The position numbers and the translations under genes are program-made. Positions 16,990-25,988 of a DNA stretch of 64,000 bases are shown piece by piece. The stretch's first letter is position 1, and each line of letters starts with the position of its first letter. This DNA comes from DATFVB01 sp963714035 (GTDB taxonomy: Bacteria > Acidobacteriota > Thermoanaerobaculia > UBA5066 > DATFVB01). The DNA lies in assembly GCA_963714035.1 (NCBI GenBank), contig OY970224.1, positions 2,418,001-2,482,000 of the forward strand, read 5' to 3'. The notes under the pieces are model-generated. The model had not been told where the DNA came from. It saw nothing but the letters and a program-made list of their open reading frames with translations, and made no database searches.

Positions 16990-17301
16990 CAAGACCTCCG
17001 GTGAAGCGTGGAATCCCTCTGTTCCGTGTTGGATGGTTTCGAAATCCCGAGGAGCGAAGCGACGAGGGGTCTCGGTCGAATGGCCCGCCCGGAGCCGCGA
17101 CCGAGACCCCTCGCTCCGCTCGGGATGACAGAGCCGGCCTCGTGCGCCAAATCCGCTTGGCCGCGAGCCCGAGGCGCGGGGAGATGCGCGGCTCCCGACC
17201 ACGAAGCCTGATGCGACGTCTTCCACCACGTCTGATCGCGCTTCGATGTCCGGCCAGCCGGTCGTCCGCGTCGATATAACGCCGCGTATCACCGCGCCCG
17301 C
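16990..17301. repeat. tdh-kbl spacer with R3 palindrome and R1 parts
   Basis: No gene is seen in these 312 bp. Bases 17044-17129 are an R3 inverted repeat (ATCCCGAGGAGCGAAGCGAC paired with CTCGCTCCGCTCGGGATGAC). Bases 17217-17250 match the right end of R1 (GTCTTCCACCACGTCTGATC). The complement of about 17275-17303 matches the left end of R1 (GCGGGCGCGGTGATACGCGG, then CGTTATA). The two R1 ends are in inverted rather than direct order, so this copy is rearranged. Confidence 0.7.
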
Positions 17302-18405
17302 TCATCCGATGCGACCGTTCGGGTAGAACACGACCTTCATCGCTTCGCGATTGGCCAGCAGCTCCTGCGCTTCGTGGAACCGGTCGAGCCCCTCGAACTC
17401 GTGCGAGACGAAGTCGTCGACCTTGAGCCCCGCCTTCAGCAGGTCGAGCATCTTCACCCACGTCGCGAAGACCTGCCGCCCGATGATCGCCTTCATCGTC
17501 ACGCCCTTGTAGATCAGATCGCGCGAATAGTGATGAAGGGTGACGTCGTTCCCCTTCGGGAGCCCGAGGAGCGACATCCATCCGCCGGGATAGATCGCCT
17601 CGAGGCCGAGGTTGATCGACGGCTCGGCGCCGGAGAGCTCGAGCACGACGTCCGCGCCTCCTCCGAGAGCCTCTCGAAGCGCCGTGGCCGGATCGTCGAT
17701 CCCTCGCAGGTTCAGCGCGTGGACGTTGTGCGCCCCGCGCGTCTGCTTCCACCGGTTCGCTTCCGCGATCGCATGCTCGTTGACGTCCGTGATCGCGATC
17801 GCCGACGCTCCGGAGACGCGCGCGATCTCGGCGCAGAACGCGCCGATCGGCCCGAAACCGAGGATCGCGACCGATTTCCCCGAGAGATCGACGACCTGCG
17901 TCGTGTGGACGGCGTTCCCGAGCGCGTCGAGAAACGCGCCGACCTTCGGCGGAACGATCGCGCGGTCGAGCGGCACGACGTTCTCGGACGGGACTTTCAC
18001 GAACTGGGCGAAACAGCCGTCGCCGTCGAGGCCCAGGATCCGCGTGTTCTCGCAGACGTGCTTTTCCCCCTTCCGGCAGGGCCGACAATGGCCGCACGTC
18101 ACGTGCATCTCGGCCGAGGCATAAGTCCCGATCGAAAGGCCGGGGCGTTCTCCCTGGGGGCCGAATGCGGCGATCTCGCCACAGAACTCGTGCCCCGTGA
18201 TCCGCGGAGGATGGACGCGGTGCTGGATCGACGGATCCCAGTCGTAGATGTGCCGGTCGGTGCCGCACACGGCCGTCGCGATGACTTTCAGGAGCGTCTC
18301 GCCGGGACCGGGCTCCGGGACCGGCACGTCGAGAACGGCCGTTGCGTCCGGACCGGCGGCCGGCCTGGTTTTGACGACGGCCTGCATGGTCTTCGGCAAA
18401 GTCAT
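17302..18405 (-). CDS. tdh: L-threonine 3-dehydrogenase, zinc MDR type
   Basis: 367 residues. Zinc-dependent medium-chain dehydrogenase: catalytic zinc residues in VCGTDRHIYDW and GHEFCGE, structural zinc cysteines in CGHCRPCRKGEKHVC, and the nucleotide-binding ILGFGPIGAFCAE. The IYDWDPSIQHRVHPPRITGHE stretch matches threonine dehydrogenase rather than general alcohol dehydrogenases. It oxidises threonine to 2-amino-3-ketobutyrate with NAD, feeding Kbl. ATG 18405 has GGAGAG upstream. Its stop coincides with the edge of an R1 repeat end. Confidence 0.95.
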   Translation of the reverse strand: MTLPKTMQAVVKTRPAAGPDATAVLDVPVPEPGPGETLLKVIATAVCGTDRHIYDWDPSIQHRVHPPRITGHEFCGEIAAFGPQGERPGLSIGTYASAEMHVTCGHCRPCRKGEKHVCENTRILGLDGDGCFAQFVKVPSENVVPLDRAIVPPKVGAFLDALGNAVHTTQVVDLSGKSVAILGFGPIGAFCAEIARVSGASAIAITDVNEHAIAEANRWKQTRGAHNVHALNLRGIDDPATALREALGGGADVVLELSGAEPSINLGLEAIYPGGWMSLLGLPKGNDVTLHHYSRDLIYKGVTMKAIIGRQVFATWVKMLDLLKAGLKVDDFVSHEFEGLDRFHEAQELLANREAMKVVFYPNGRIG

Positions 18406-18466
18406 GCGGGCTCTCCGTCGTGCGCCGCTGCCGTGACGATCTCAGTCGCCCGCTTCGTGGCGATTT

Positions 18467-19825
18467 TCAATCGCCCGCCTCGTCGTCGCGGACAAACTCG
18501 CCCGCCGTCTCTCTCTCCCCGACTTCGACCGGATGGACGTAGCGGTCGACGACCGCGCGCGTCCCTCCTGCCTTCAGCTGCTCGAAGAGGAACGCGAATT
18601 TCGCCTCGAGGTCGGCGGCGATCGCGTTGCGCGTCCCGACCGGCAGGTTCCAGAGCGCTTCCTTGAACGGCCCGACCGCCTTCTTGCGCGACTTGTAGAG
18701 GAACTGCTCGGGAGAATCGGAGGGCTTCCGCTCGGAAGCCGCGTGGTCGGTGACCCAGCGGTTCATCGTCTCGCGCAGGACGCCGGGAAGCGCGGGATGG
18801 TCGAGCACCATGTTCTGGAAGCCCGTCGCGAGATGGATCTCGGCGGTGTCGCACTCCGGAAAGAGGCCGAAGTCGCCCTCCGGAAGCGTCGACGCGCCGT
18901 GCTGCACCGCGCCCGCCATGCCGTACTCCTCCCGCGCGACCTTCGAGATCCGGCGGATCACCTCGAAATCGATCGACATCTTCTTCAGCGTCCCGTCGGG
19001 CGCGACCATGCCGCCGTGAGACGAGCCGGTCTGGATCGAGACCTTCGCGATCCCCTTCGCGCTCCCGATCCCGCGCCGATAACCCTCCATGTAGGCGCGC
19101 AGCTCTTCGGGCGTCGAGTTCTCCTTCCCGACCTCTCCGATCTCGCCGCCGATCGAGATCTCGACGCCTTTCGGCTGATGTTCCCGGATGAACCGGGTGA
19201 AATGCGCGCAATTTTCGTAGTTGGGCTGCTGCTGGGCGTCGAGCGTGGGCTGCGAGAGATCGACCAGCGTCGAGGTGTCGATGTCGATCTGGTAGAAGGA
19301 CGCGGCGATCGCCTCGAGGATCAGGTCCTCGATCGCCTTCACTTCCTTCGTCTTCTCGCTCTTCATCTTCTTCGCGTTCGTCTGGAAATGGTCGCCCTGG
19401 AGGAAGACGGGGTCGCTCCATCCCTCACGGACGGCCGCCGCGAGAACGACGGCCGCGTACTCGGCCGGACGCTGGTCCGTGTAGCCGATTTCGCTCCGGG
19501 CGATCTCGAAGACGAACGCGCCCGCCTCGAGCCGCTTCGCGACCCGGAAGACCGCCCGCGCCGAGTCGTACGTGAGCACCCGGATGTTCATCGCCGGGAC
19601 CGTGAACCCCGAGACTTCGCCGCGCGCCCGCGCCTCGTAGAGCGGAAGGATCGAGGCCGGCAGGATCCCGCGCGCCGCCGCCTCGCGGCGGATTTCGCGC
19701 CGCGCCGCGGTCTTCTCCGCGTCCCCGCCGAAAACGGCGGTCCACACGAGCGTGTCGATCTGCTCCGGCCCGTAGCGCAGCCCGTCGCCGGGCCTCTTCT
19801 CCGGGGAAACGTCGAGCGTGGTCAT
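18467..19825 (-). CDS. Class II fructose-bisphosphate aldolase
   Basis: 452 residues, in the range of the longer class II aldolase subgroup. Evidence: FTVPAMNIRVLTYDSARAVF start of the barrel, LQGDHFQTN with a zinc His, EISIGGEIGEVGKEN, TGSSHGGMV with a zinc His, and AVQHGAST with the third His and substrate loop. It cleaves fructose 1,6-bisphosphate (or a related sugar bisphosphate such as tagatose bisphosphate) in glycolysis or gluconeogenesis. The first 60 residues are an extension not needed for the barrel. ATG 19825 has CGGAGG upstream. It probably serves with pgk and tpiA encoded nearby but is transcribed the other way. Confidence 0.88.
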   Translation of the reverse strand: MTTLDVSPEKRPGDGLRYGPEQIDTLVWTAVFGGDAEKTAARREIRREAAARGILPASILPLYEARARGEVSGFTVPAMNIRVLTYDSARAVFRVAKRLEAGAFVFEIARSEIGYTDQRPAEYAAVVLAAAVREGWSDPVFLQGDHFQTNAKKMKSEKTKEVKAIEDLILEAIAASFYQIDIDTSTLVDLSQPTLDAQQQPNYENCAHFTRFIREHQPKGVEISIGGEIGEVGKENSTPEELRAYMEGYRRGIGSAKGIAKVSIQTGSSHGGMVAPDGTLKKMSIDFEVIRRISKVAREEYGMAGAVQHGASTLPEGDFGLFPECDTAEIHLATGFQNMVLDHPALPGVLRETMNRWVTDHAASERKPSDSPEQFLYKSRKKAVGPFKEALWNLPVGTRNAIAADLEAKFAFLFEQLKAGGTRAVVDRYVHPVEVGERETAGEFVRDDEAGD

Positions 19826-19929
19826 CCGAACCTCCGGGCCGATTCTATCGGGAAGGTGCGGCGACGCCAGATCGATCGACCGCGGGGAACGGCGCGCCCC
19901 GATTTCCCCGGTTCTGCTAGCCTTCCCCC

Positions 19930-20343
19930 ATGATCCGGCTCTCGCGCAAGATCGAGTTCAACGCCTCGCGAAAGCTCTGGCGCGCCGACTGGAGCGAAGA
20001 GAAGAACCGCTCCGTCTACGGCGAGGAATCGCCCCACGGGTACGGCCACAACTACGTTCTCGAAGTGGAGGTCGAAGGGGAGATCGACCCGGAAAAGGCC
20101 ATGGTCGTCAACCTGACGGATCTCGACCGGATCCTCAAGGAAGAAGTCGACCGCCCGCTCGACCACCACAACCTGAACCTCGACGTCGCCGAGTTCCGCG
20201 AGACGGTCCCGACGTTCGAGAACCTGGCCCGGTGGATCTGGAACCGGATCGCTCTCCGTCTGGAGCGGGAGAAATGGCCATGCCGGCTGTCGCGCCTGAG
20301 GCTCTCTCCCGCCCCCGACCTCGCGATCGAAATCGAACGGTGA
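19930..20343 (+). CDS. 6-pyruvoyl-tetrahydropterin synthase / QueD family protein
   Basis: 137 residues. Zinc ligands in EFNASRKL and HGYGHNYVLEVEVEG, and the late LDHHNLN with PTFENLARWIW, match 6-carboxytetrahydropterin/6-pyruvoyl-tetrahydropterin synthases (T-fold). The usual first motif FSAAH is FNASR here, so one of three zinc His is not obvious; the function may differ from QueD. The ATG at 19930 follows a TAGCCT hexamer (19918-19923) by 6 bases with no Shine-Dalgarno. The stop overlaps the GTG start of the next gene by 4 bases. Confidence 0.88.
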   Translation: MIRLSRKIEFNASRKLWRADWSEEKNRSVYGEESPHGYGHNYVLEVEVEGEIDPEKAMVVNLTDLDRILKEEVDRPLDHHNLNLDVAEFRETVPTFENLARWIWNRIALRLEREKWPCRLSRLRLSPAPDLAIEIER

Positions 20344-21326
20344 GGGTCCTCCGCGTTTCGCCGGCGGGCGACGCCTACGAAGCCCGGCTCGAGGAGGCGG
20401 CGGTTCCGGCGCCCGGCGCCGGCGAGGTCCTCGTGCGCGTGGCCGCGTCGGGAATCAACCGGGCCGACCTCTCGCAGATCGCCGGCCGATACCCGGCGCC
20501 TCCCGGCGAGCCGGAGACTCTCGGGCTCGAAATCTCCGGGACGGTCGAGAAGACCGGGGTACGCGTGTGCGCGCTGCTGGCGGGCGGCGGGCACGCGGAG
20601 TACGCGGCCGTTCCGGAAGGTCAGATCTTCCCCGCGCCGGAGTCGCTCGACGCCCTCCATGCCGCCGCGATCCCGGAGGCGTTCCTCACCGCGTTCCTCA
20701 ATCTCGTCGTCGAGGGCGGGCTCGCCGCGGGCGGACGGGCGCTCGTGCACGCGGGCGCCTCGGGCGTCGGTCTCGCGGCGGTCGCCACGGCGAGGCTCCT
20801 CGGCGCATCCGTCGCCGCGACGACCCGGACCGCCGCGAAGCTCGACGCGATCCGCGCCGCGGGGGCGAACCTCGCCATCGACACGCGCCGGGAGAATTTC
20901 GCCGAGGCGGTCGAGGGAGCGTGGGGGAAGAACGCCGTCGACGTGATCCTCGATCCGGTCGGCGCCGACACGCTCGCGGGAGATCTGCGGGTGCTGTCGA
21001 ACGGCGGCCGCGCGGTCTTCCTCGCGACGATGTCGGGAGCGAAGGCCGAGCTCGACGTCGCCCTCCTCATGGGAAAGCGGGCGCGCCTGATCGGTTCGAC
21101 CCTCCGCTCCCGGCCGAGAGAGGAGAAAGCGCGGCTCGTCGCGCGATTCCGGAAGGAGATCCTGCCCGGATTCGACGCCGGGAAGCTCCCGGTCGCGATC
21201 GACGCCGTCTATCCGCCCGAGCGCGCGGCGGAAGCGTTCGCGCGGATGAAGAGGAACGAAAACACGGGAAAGATCGTCATCGACTGGGCAGGGGCTCGCG
21301 CAGCAATCGCTGCCGCCCACAAATAA
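20340..21326 (+). CDS. NAD(P)H:quinone oxidoreductase, MDR superfamily
   Basis: 328 residues. A zinc-free medium-chain reductase of the QOR/PIG3 type: RVAASGINRADLSQIAGRYP, AGGGHAEYAAVPEGQIFPAPE, the quinone-reductase signature region ALVHAGASGVGLAAVATARLLGA, DVILDPVGADTLAGD and the C-terminal NENTGKIVID. It reduces quinones or enones with NADPH. The GTG start at 20340 overlaps the previous stop (GTGA), a coupled arrangement; the frame continues upstream but only as a shadow of the QueD-like gene. Confidence 0.9.
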   Translation: MRVLRVSPAGDAYEARLEEAAVPAPGAGEVLVRVAASGINRADLSQIAGRYPAPPGEPETLGLEISGTVEKTGVRVCALLAGGGHAEYAAVPEGQIFPAPESLDALHAAAIPEAFLTAFLNLVVEGGLAAGGRALVHAGASGVGLAAVATARLLGASVAATTRTAAKLDAIRAAGANLAIDTRRENFAEAVEGAWGKNAVDVILDPVGADTLAGDLRVLSNGGRAVFLATMSGAKAELDVALLMGKRARLIGSTLRSRPREEKARLVARFRKEILPGFDAGKLPVAIDAVYPPERAAEAFARMKRNENTGKIVIDWAGARAAIAAAHK

Positions 21327-21797
21327 TACACGGTTGTCCACCGGCTGATGACGAAGTCACGTGCCGGATGGCTACCGGCGCAGAAATGACGGGACTCGTT
21401 TCGCGCCGCCGAAGTTGTTACCTGGCATCCCGGGGCGCGGCCAGACGCGAGAGAGAGGGGATGCGGGGAACCCGGCCCGCGGCCAAGGCGTACCGGGCGT
21501 ACGTCGCGGCTGCGGGCGTCCGGCCCTGCCATATGTCGCAATTGCTTTCTCCGGCTGTTCGCGATCCGAACTCCGAGAGGTCGTGAATCGGGCCCCGGGC
21601 CGGGGGAGCCGGAGTCGTCGAGGGACTTGAGCCCGAACGACGAACGCCAGATCGCGGAAAGTCTCCTCGCCGGCAAGAACGCGCAGCGCACCGTGTGCAA
21701 GCGCCGGCGAGGAGGAGGTCCGCGATCTGAGAGGCGGCAAACGGTCGAGTCCCTTCAGGGACGAGCCGTGCTGCCGTCAGGGTCCGTGCCTGCTGCC
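21327..21797. repeat. Spacer with R2 palindromic repeat, copy 2
   Basis: These 471 bp hold no convincing gene. Bases 21648-21729 are an R2 copy: CAGATCGCGGAAAGTCTCCT at the left and GGAGGAGGTCCGCGATCTG at the right form an inverted repeat around a GC-rich loop with its own stem. A short R1-like motif (AAGGCGTACCGGGCGTACGT, 21484-21503) lies upstream. Bases 21600-21640 contain the CGGAGTCGTCGAGGGACTTG flank that also accompanies the 25.9 kb copy. Confidence 0.7.
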
Positions 21798-22238
21798 CTA
21801 TGCCCTCCGGTAATCGGGTCTCCATACTTTGACCCGCTTCTTGATTTCCTTCCGGGAGAGTTTCTCGGCCAGAGCGGCGGCGACGAGCTCCGGCAGCTCG
21901 CCGTCGGAAGCGAACCGCAGGCCGATCAGCTGATCGTCGGTCAGCTCCGCGGCCGCTGCCCGAGCGCCGGCCGGAAGCACGCGCTCGAGCCGCGCCCGCT
22001 CTTCGAGAACGATCAGACGGTCCTGGACCGCGAGCGGGAAGCTCCGGGCGCGCCACGCCAGCACGGCGACCGCGAGCGCGAAGAGCAGCCACACGACCGA
22101 CTGCGGAGTCGGGTGCCGCCAGAGATGGGCGATCGCCCAGATCGGATAGACGAGCATCAGCACGGGCGCCGTGAACCCGTGATACAGCGGGTCGAAGCGG
22201 CGGTGCGACGCGTAGCTCTGCGGCCGGACTTTCTCCAT
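21798..22238 (-). CDS. Small membrane protein, DUF6526-like
   Basis: 146 residues. N-terminal PQSYASHRRFDPLYHGF, two membrane helices (about 22-40 and 48-64), then a cytoplasmic amphipathic part with VQDRLIVLEERARL and the LTDDQLIGLRFASDGELPEL segment. This matches a family of small uncharacterised two-helix proteins (DUF6526-type) seen in many soil bacteria; the function is unknown. It is monocistronic and divergent from mtnA, with 47 bp between the two starts. Confidence 0.75.
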   Translation of the reverse strand: MEKVRPQSYASHRRFDPLYHGFTAPVLMLVYPIWAIAHLWRHPTPQSVVWLLFALAVAVLAWRARSFPLAVQDRLIVLEERARLERVLPAGARAAAAELTDDQLIGLRFASDGELPELVAAALAEKLSRKEIKKRVKVWRPDYRRA

Positions 22239-22285
22239 GATTCCTCCTCCGTTTCCGACGATGCGTGACCGCGTATTATCCGCCG

Positions 22286-23305
22286 ATGGATCTGTTTCGG
22301 CCTCTGTACTGGGAATCCGGCCGGCTGAAGCTCCTCGATCAGCGGCGGCTTCCGGGGGAGGAGATCTGGCTCGACATCGAGAGTCCGGAGGCTGCCGCCG
22401 AGGCGATCCGCTCGATGGCGGTCCGCGGCGCGCCCGCGATCGGGGCCGCCGCCGCTTTTGGAATCGCTCTCGCGTTTCGCGGCGACGATGGGCGGCCCCG
22501 AGAGCGGCTCGAGCGTGCGGCTTCCCGGATCCGCGCCGCGCGCCCGACCGCCCGAGATCTCTTCGCCGCCGTCGAGCGGATGGAACGGGTCTTCGAGAAA
22601 GCGGAGACCCGCGGCGAGCGCGAGATCGGCGGCGCGATGATCGCCGAAGCGATCGCGCTCTCCGAGGAGGGGATCGAGGCGTGCCGGTCGATCGGCCGGC
22701 ACGGCGCGGCGCTCCTCGCCGGCGGGTCCACCGTTCTCACCCACTGCAACGCCGGCGCGCTGGCGACCTCGGGATACGGCACCGCGCTCGGGGTGATCCG
22801 TGGCGCCGTCGAGTCGGGCAAGGCGATCCGGGTGCTCGCCGACGAAACCCGCCCGTTCCTCCAGGGCGCGCGGCTGACCGCGTGGGAGCTCCAGCGCGAC
22901 GGGATTCCCGTCGAGATCATCACCGACAGCATGGCGGGACATTTCCTGAAGTCGGGCGAGATCGCGGCGGTCATCGTCGGGGCAGACCGGATCGCCGCCA
23001 ACGGGGACGCCGCCAACAAGATCGGGACCTATTCGCTCGCCGTCCTCGCCCGGGAAAACGGCGTCCCGTTCTACGTCGCGGCTCCGACCACGACGATCGA
23101 CCGCTCCCTCCCGGACGGCACGACGATTCCGATCGAGAACCGGGCGTCCTCGGAAGTCGTGAGCATCCAGGGGGTCGTGATCGCTCCCGAAGGAGTCGCC
23201 GCCCGCCACCCGGCGTTCGACGTGACGCCGGCGCGGTACATCACCGCGATCGTCACCGAACACGGCGTGCACCGGGCGCCCTACGGAGAGTCGCTTCCGC
23301 GCTGA
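22286..23305 (+). CDS. mtnA: S-methyl-5-thioribose-1-phosphate isomerase
   Basis: 339 residues, normal length. Family motifs: SMAVRGAPAIG near the start, TVLTHCNAGALATSGYGTAL with the catalytic Cys, ADETRPFLQGARLTAWEL, VGADRIAANGDAANKIGTYS with the catalytic Asp, and FYVAAPTTTID. It isomerises methylthioribose 1-phosphate to the ribulose form in methionine salvage. ATG 22286 is chosen because TATTAT (22274-22279) ends 6 bases before it with no Shine-Dalgarno, suggesting a leaderless mRNA; a GTG at 22265 would lie upstream of that promoter. Confidence 0.94.
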   Translation: MDLFRPLYWESGRLKLLDQRRLPGEEIWLDIESPEAAAEAIRSMAVRGAPAIGAAAAFGIALAFRGDDGRPRERLERAASRIRAARPTARDLFAAVERMERVFEKAETRGEREIGGAMIAEAIALSEEGIEACRSIGRHGAALLAGGSTVLTHCNAGALATSGYGTALGVIRGAVESGKAIRVLADETRPFLQGARLTAWELQRDGIPVEIITDSMAGHFLKSGEIAAVIVGADRIAANGDAANKIGTYSLAVLARENGVPFYVAAPTTTIDRSLPDGTTIPIENRASSEVVSIQGVVIAPEGVAARHPAFDVTPARYITAIVTEHGVHRAPYGESLPR

Positions 23306-23330
23306 TCCCGCGCAGGAGGCGCGGAGCCGT

Positions 23331-23480
23331 GCCGTAGCGCGGCTCCCCCAGGCGCGTCGCGCGAAGCTCCGGGGGCGGGCGAAGCCGCGCCGTAGCGCAG
23401 CGCCGCAGGCGCGTCGCGCGAAGCTCCGGGGGCGGGCGAAGCCGCGCCGTAGCGCAGCGCCGCAGGCGCGTCGCGCGAAG
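23331..23480. repeat. 57-bp tandem repeat
   Basis: Two full 57-bp units (23361-23417 and 23418-23474) are almost identical, preceded by a partial unit from 23331. The unit begins GCGAAGCTCCGGGGGCGGGC and contains CCGTAGCGCAGCGCCGCAGG. It fills most of the 214-bp gap between mtnA and the CPBP gene. Units are contiguous without spacers, so this is not a CRISPR array. Confidence 0.85.
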
Positions 23481-23519
23481 GCGGGGAACTTTCCGGCCGC
23501 TCTTTCGTTCTTCCGATCG

Positions 23520-24422
23520 ATGAGGAAGCTGTTCTTCGGGCCGAACGGGCTCCGCGCGGGATGGGGCTTCGCGCTCTTCGTCGCGCTTTTCGCGGGGATC
23601 TCGACGGCCCTTCTTCTTGCCGCGAACCTGGTTTACCGACCCCATCCGGGAATGGATCCGGTCGATTTCCTCGTCTCCGACGGGCTGAGCCTTCTCTCGG
23701 CGCTCGCGGCGGCGGCGATCCTGGCGAGGATCGAACACCGATCCGTCGCGGAATACGGTCTGCCGCTCTCCCGGGGTTACGCCTCCCGTTTCGCGGCGGG
23801 CCTCGTCTGGGGCTTTCTGCCGGTTGCGGCGACGATGGCCGTCATCGCGATCTTCGGGGGCGTCTCGATCGACGGTTTCGCGCTCTCGGGGAGAGCGCTC
23901 GCGGCGTCCGCCGCCGTCTGGGCGGTTTCCATGGCCGTCCTCGGCCTCTTCGAGGAGTATCTCTTCCGCGGATATCCCCTTGCCGCGCTCGCGCGCGGGA
24001 TGGGGTTCTGGCCGGCGGCGGTCCTCCTTTCCGCGGCTTTCGGCGCCCTGCACTACTTCACCAAGCCGATGGAGTCGCTTCTCGACGGTTTCTCGGTCGC
24101 GCTCATCGGGTTCTTCGTCTGCTTCACGATCGCGCGAACCGGCGATCTGTGGCTCGCCGCCGGGTTCCACGCGGCTTTCGATTTCTTCGCGCTCGGCGTC
24201 GCCGGCGCGCCGAACACCGGCAACGAGGGCAAGCCCGTCCCCGGCCACCTCCTCGCGACGACGTTCCACGGCCCGGCGTGGCTGACCGGCGGCGTGTGCG
24301 GGATCGAGGCGAGCGTCGTCATGGTCGCCGTGACGCTCCTCCTCTTTCCGCTCTTCGGACGCGTCTTTCCCCGCCGGGGCGACGCGGCGGCAAGCGCGGC
24401 CGCCGCCGAATCGCTCGCCTAA
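23520..24422 (+). CDS. CPBP-family intramembrane metalloprotease
   Basis: 300 residues with about eight hydrophobic helices. The CPBP/Abi (Rce1-like) motifs are present: FEEYLFRG (EExxxR) around residues 145-152, the FGALHYF His near residue 178, and the C-terminal LAAGFHAAFDFFALG His. Members cleave membrane-embedded or prenylated peptides or act in bacteriocin self-immunity. The N-terminal MRKLFFGPNGLRAGWGFALF is typical of acidobacterial members. It lies after a tandem-repeat region and 65 bp before pgk on the same strand. Confidence 0.9.
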   Translation: MRKLFFGPNGLRAGWGFALFVALFAGISTALLLAANLVYRPHPGMDPVDFLVSDGLSLLSALAAAAILARIEHRSVAEYGLPLSRGYASRFAAGLVWGFLPVAATMAVIAIFGGVSIDGFALSGRALAASAAVWAVSMAVLGLFEEYLFRGYPLAALARGMGFWPAAVLLSAAFGALHYFTKPMESLLDGFSVALIGFFVCFTIARTGDLWLAAGFHAAFDFFALGVAGAPNTGNEGKPVPGHLLATTFHGPAWLTGGVCGIEASVVMVAVTLLLFPLFGRVFPRRGDAAASAAAAESLA

Positions 24423-24487
24423 TGTCCCGCCCGCGGCAGACGTTCGCGGCGGCGGTCCCGCCGGCCGCGCCTGCTACTATTCGATCG

Positions 24488-25660
24488 ATGAAGCTGCTCG
24501 ACGATCTCGACCTGAAGTCGAAAACCGTCTTCCTGCGCGTCGACTTCAACGTTCCGCTGAAGGACGGCGCGGTCGCCGACGACATGCGGATCGTCCAGAC
24601 GCTCCCGACGATCCGCCGGGCGCTCGAGAAGGGAGCGCGGCTCGTGATCGCGAGCCACCTCGGAAAGCCGAAGGGAAGGCGCGACGAAGCCCTGTCGCTC
24701 CGTCCGGTTTCGCTCGTCCTCGCCGAGAAGCTCGGGCGCCCGGTTCCCTTCGCCTCCGACTGCGTCGGGGACGAAGTTCGCGCCGAGATCGCTCGCCTGC
24801 AGGACGGCGACCTGCTCCTGCTCGAAAACCTGCGGTTCCACACGGGCGAAGAGAAGAACGACGCCGCCTTCGCCGCCGCGCTCGCTTCCGGAATCGACGT
24901 CTACATCGACGACGCGTTCGGCGCCGCGCACCGTCCCCATGCGTCGATCGTCGGGGTTCCCGCGCACACCCGCCAGAGGGGGGCCGGCCTCCTGATGGAC
25001 GCCGAGCTGCGGAACCTTTCGAAGATCCTCGATCCCGAGCGGCCGTTTGCGGCGATTCTGGGCGGGGCGAAGATCTCGACGAAGATCGAGCCCCTCCAGG
25101 CGCTCGCCGAGATCGCCGACCTCCTCCTCGTCGGCGGCGGCATGGCGAACCATTTCGTCGCGGCGATCGGGCTGCCCGTCGGAAAGTCCCTTCTCGAAGA
25201 GGATCGGGTGCCGACGGCGCGCGAGATCCTCGATCTCTGCCGCGATCAGGGGAAGAACGTCGCGCTCCCGTCCGATTTCGTCGTCGCGAAAGACCCGTCC
25301 GATGGCGCCCACGCGCGCGTCGTGTCGATCCAGGGAATTCCCCCGGATCAGATGGCGCTCGACATCGGCCCGAAGACGATCGAGCAGTTCGGGCGTCTTC
25401 TCGCCGACGCGAAGACGATCTTCTGGAACGGCCCGATGGGCGTTTTCGAGAAGCCGCCGTTCGATAAGGGAACGATGGCGGTCGCGAACCTCCTCGCGCA
25501 GTCGAGCGCGACGACGATCGTCGGTGGAGGCGAGTCGGTGCAGGCGGTCCGGCGCGCGGGCGTGTTCGACCGGATCACGCACGTCTCGACCGGCGGCGGC
25601 GCTTCCCTCGAATTCCTGTCCGGTGCGGAGCTTCCCGGCGTGATGGCCCTCGAACGGTGA
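24488..25660 (+). CDS. pgk: Phosphoglycerate kinase
   Basis: 390 residues. Clear motifs: KTVFLRVDFNVPLKDG at the start, IASHLGKPKG, LLLENLRFHTGEEKND, the ADP-side LGGAKISTKIEPL, NGPMGVFEKPPFDKGT and the C-terminal GGGESVQAVRRAG and STGGGASLEFL. It transfers phosphate from 1,3-bisphosphoglycerate to ADP. ATG 24488 follows TACTAT (24475-24480, with an upstream TG) by 7 bases and has no Shine-Dalgarno, a leaderless pattern. tpiA and secG follow in the classical order gap/pgk-tpi-secG. Confidence 0.97.
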   Translation: MKLLDDLDLKSKTVFLRVDFNVPLKDGAVADDMRIVQTLPTIRRALEKGARLVIASHLGKPKGRRDEALSLRPVSLVLAEKLGRPVPFASDCVGDEVRAEIARLQDGDLLLLENLRFHTGEEKNDAAFAAALASGIDVYIDDAFGAAHRPHASIVGVPAHTRQRGAGLLMDAELRNLSKILDPERPFAAILGGAKISTKIEPLQALAEIADLLLVGGGMANHFVAAIGLPVGKSLLEEDRVPTAREILDLCRDQGKNVALPSDFVVAKDPSDGAHARVVSIQGIPPDQMALDIGPKTIEQFGRLLADAKTIFWNGPMGVFEKPPFDKGTMAVANLLAQSSATTIVGGGESVQAVRRAGVFDRITHVSTGGGASLEFLSGAELPGVMALER

Positions 25661-25988
25661 CGGCGTCGGGAATGGAGGCCGCACTCGACGTGTTTTCGGT
25701 TGCTCCCCTCTCTCCCCGTTCCCGCTCAGGGACCGTCTTTCAGAGCTCGCCGATAGTCAGAAGCCCGAAGCGGTCGAGCGCCGCCAGCGCGAGCCGCCCG
25801 GCCGCACGGATCTTCCCGCACGCGATCCGAGTCTCGCGAGGTCGCGGGCGCACGATTCGGGCCGGGGGCACCGGAGCGGTCGAGGGCGTTTGCCCGAGCC
25901 GCGCAGGCGCATCACGAAAAGTCTCCGCGCAGGGATATTCAGCGAGGCGCACGCGAGTGCGCGAGCCCCTGCGGGGAGGAGGTTCGTG
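25661..25988. repeat. pgk-tpiA spacer with R2 palindromic repeat, copy 3
   Basis: No gene is seen in these 328 bp. Bases 25908-25917 and 25984-25993 are the arms (CGCATCACGA and complement) of a diverged R2 copy, with AAAGTCTCC on the left and GGAGGAGG on the right as in the other copies. The repeat runs into the start of tpiA, which begins at 25989. The flank at 25870-25890 (CCGGAGCGGTCGAGGGCG) also matches the R2 flanks near 21.6 kb and 41.0 kb. Confidence 0.7.

Noticed and set aside
23331..23480. CRISPR array
   Set aside because: Repeats are contiguous 57-bp units with no spacers and no cas genes nearby.
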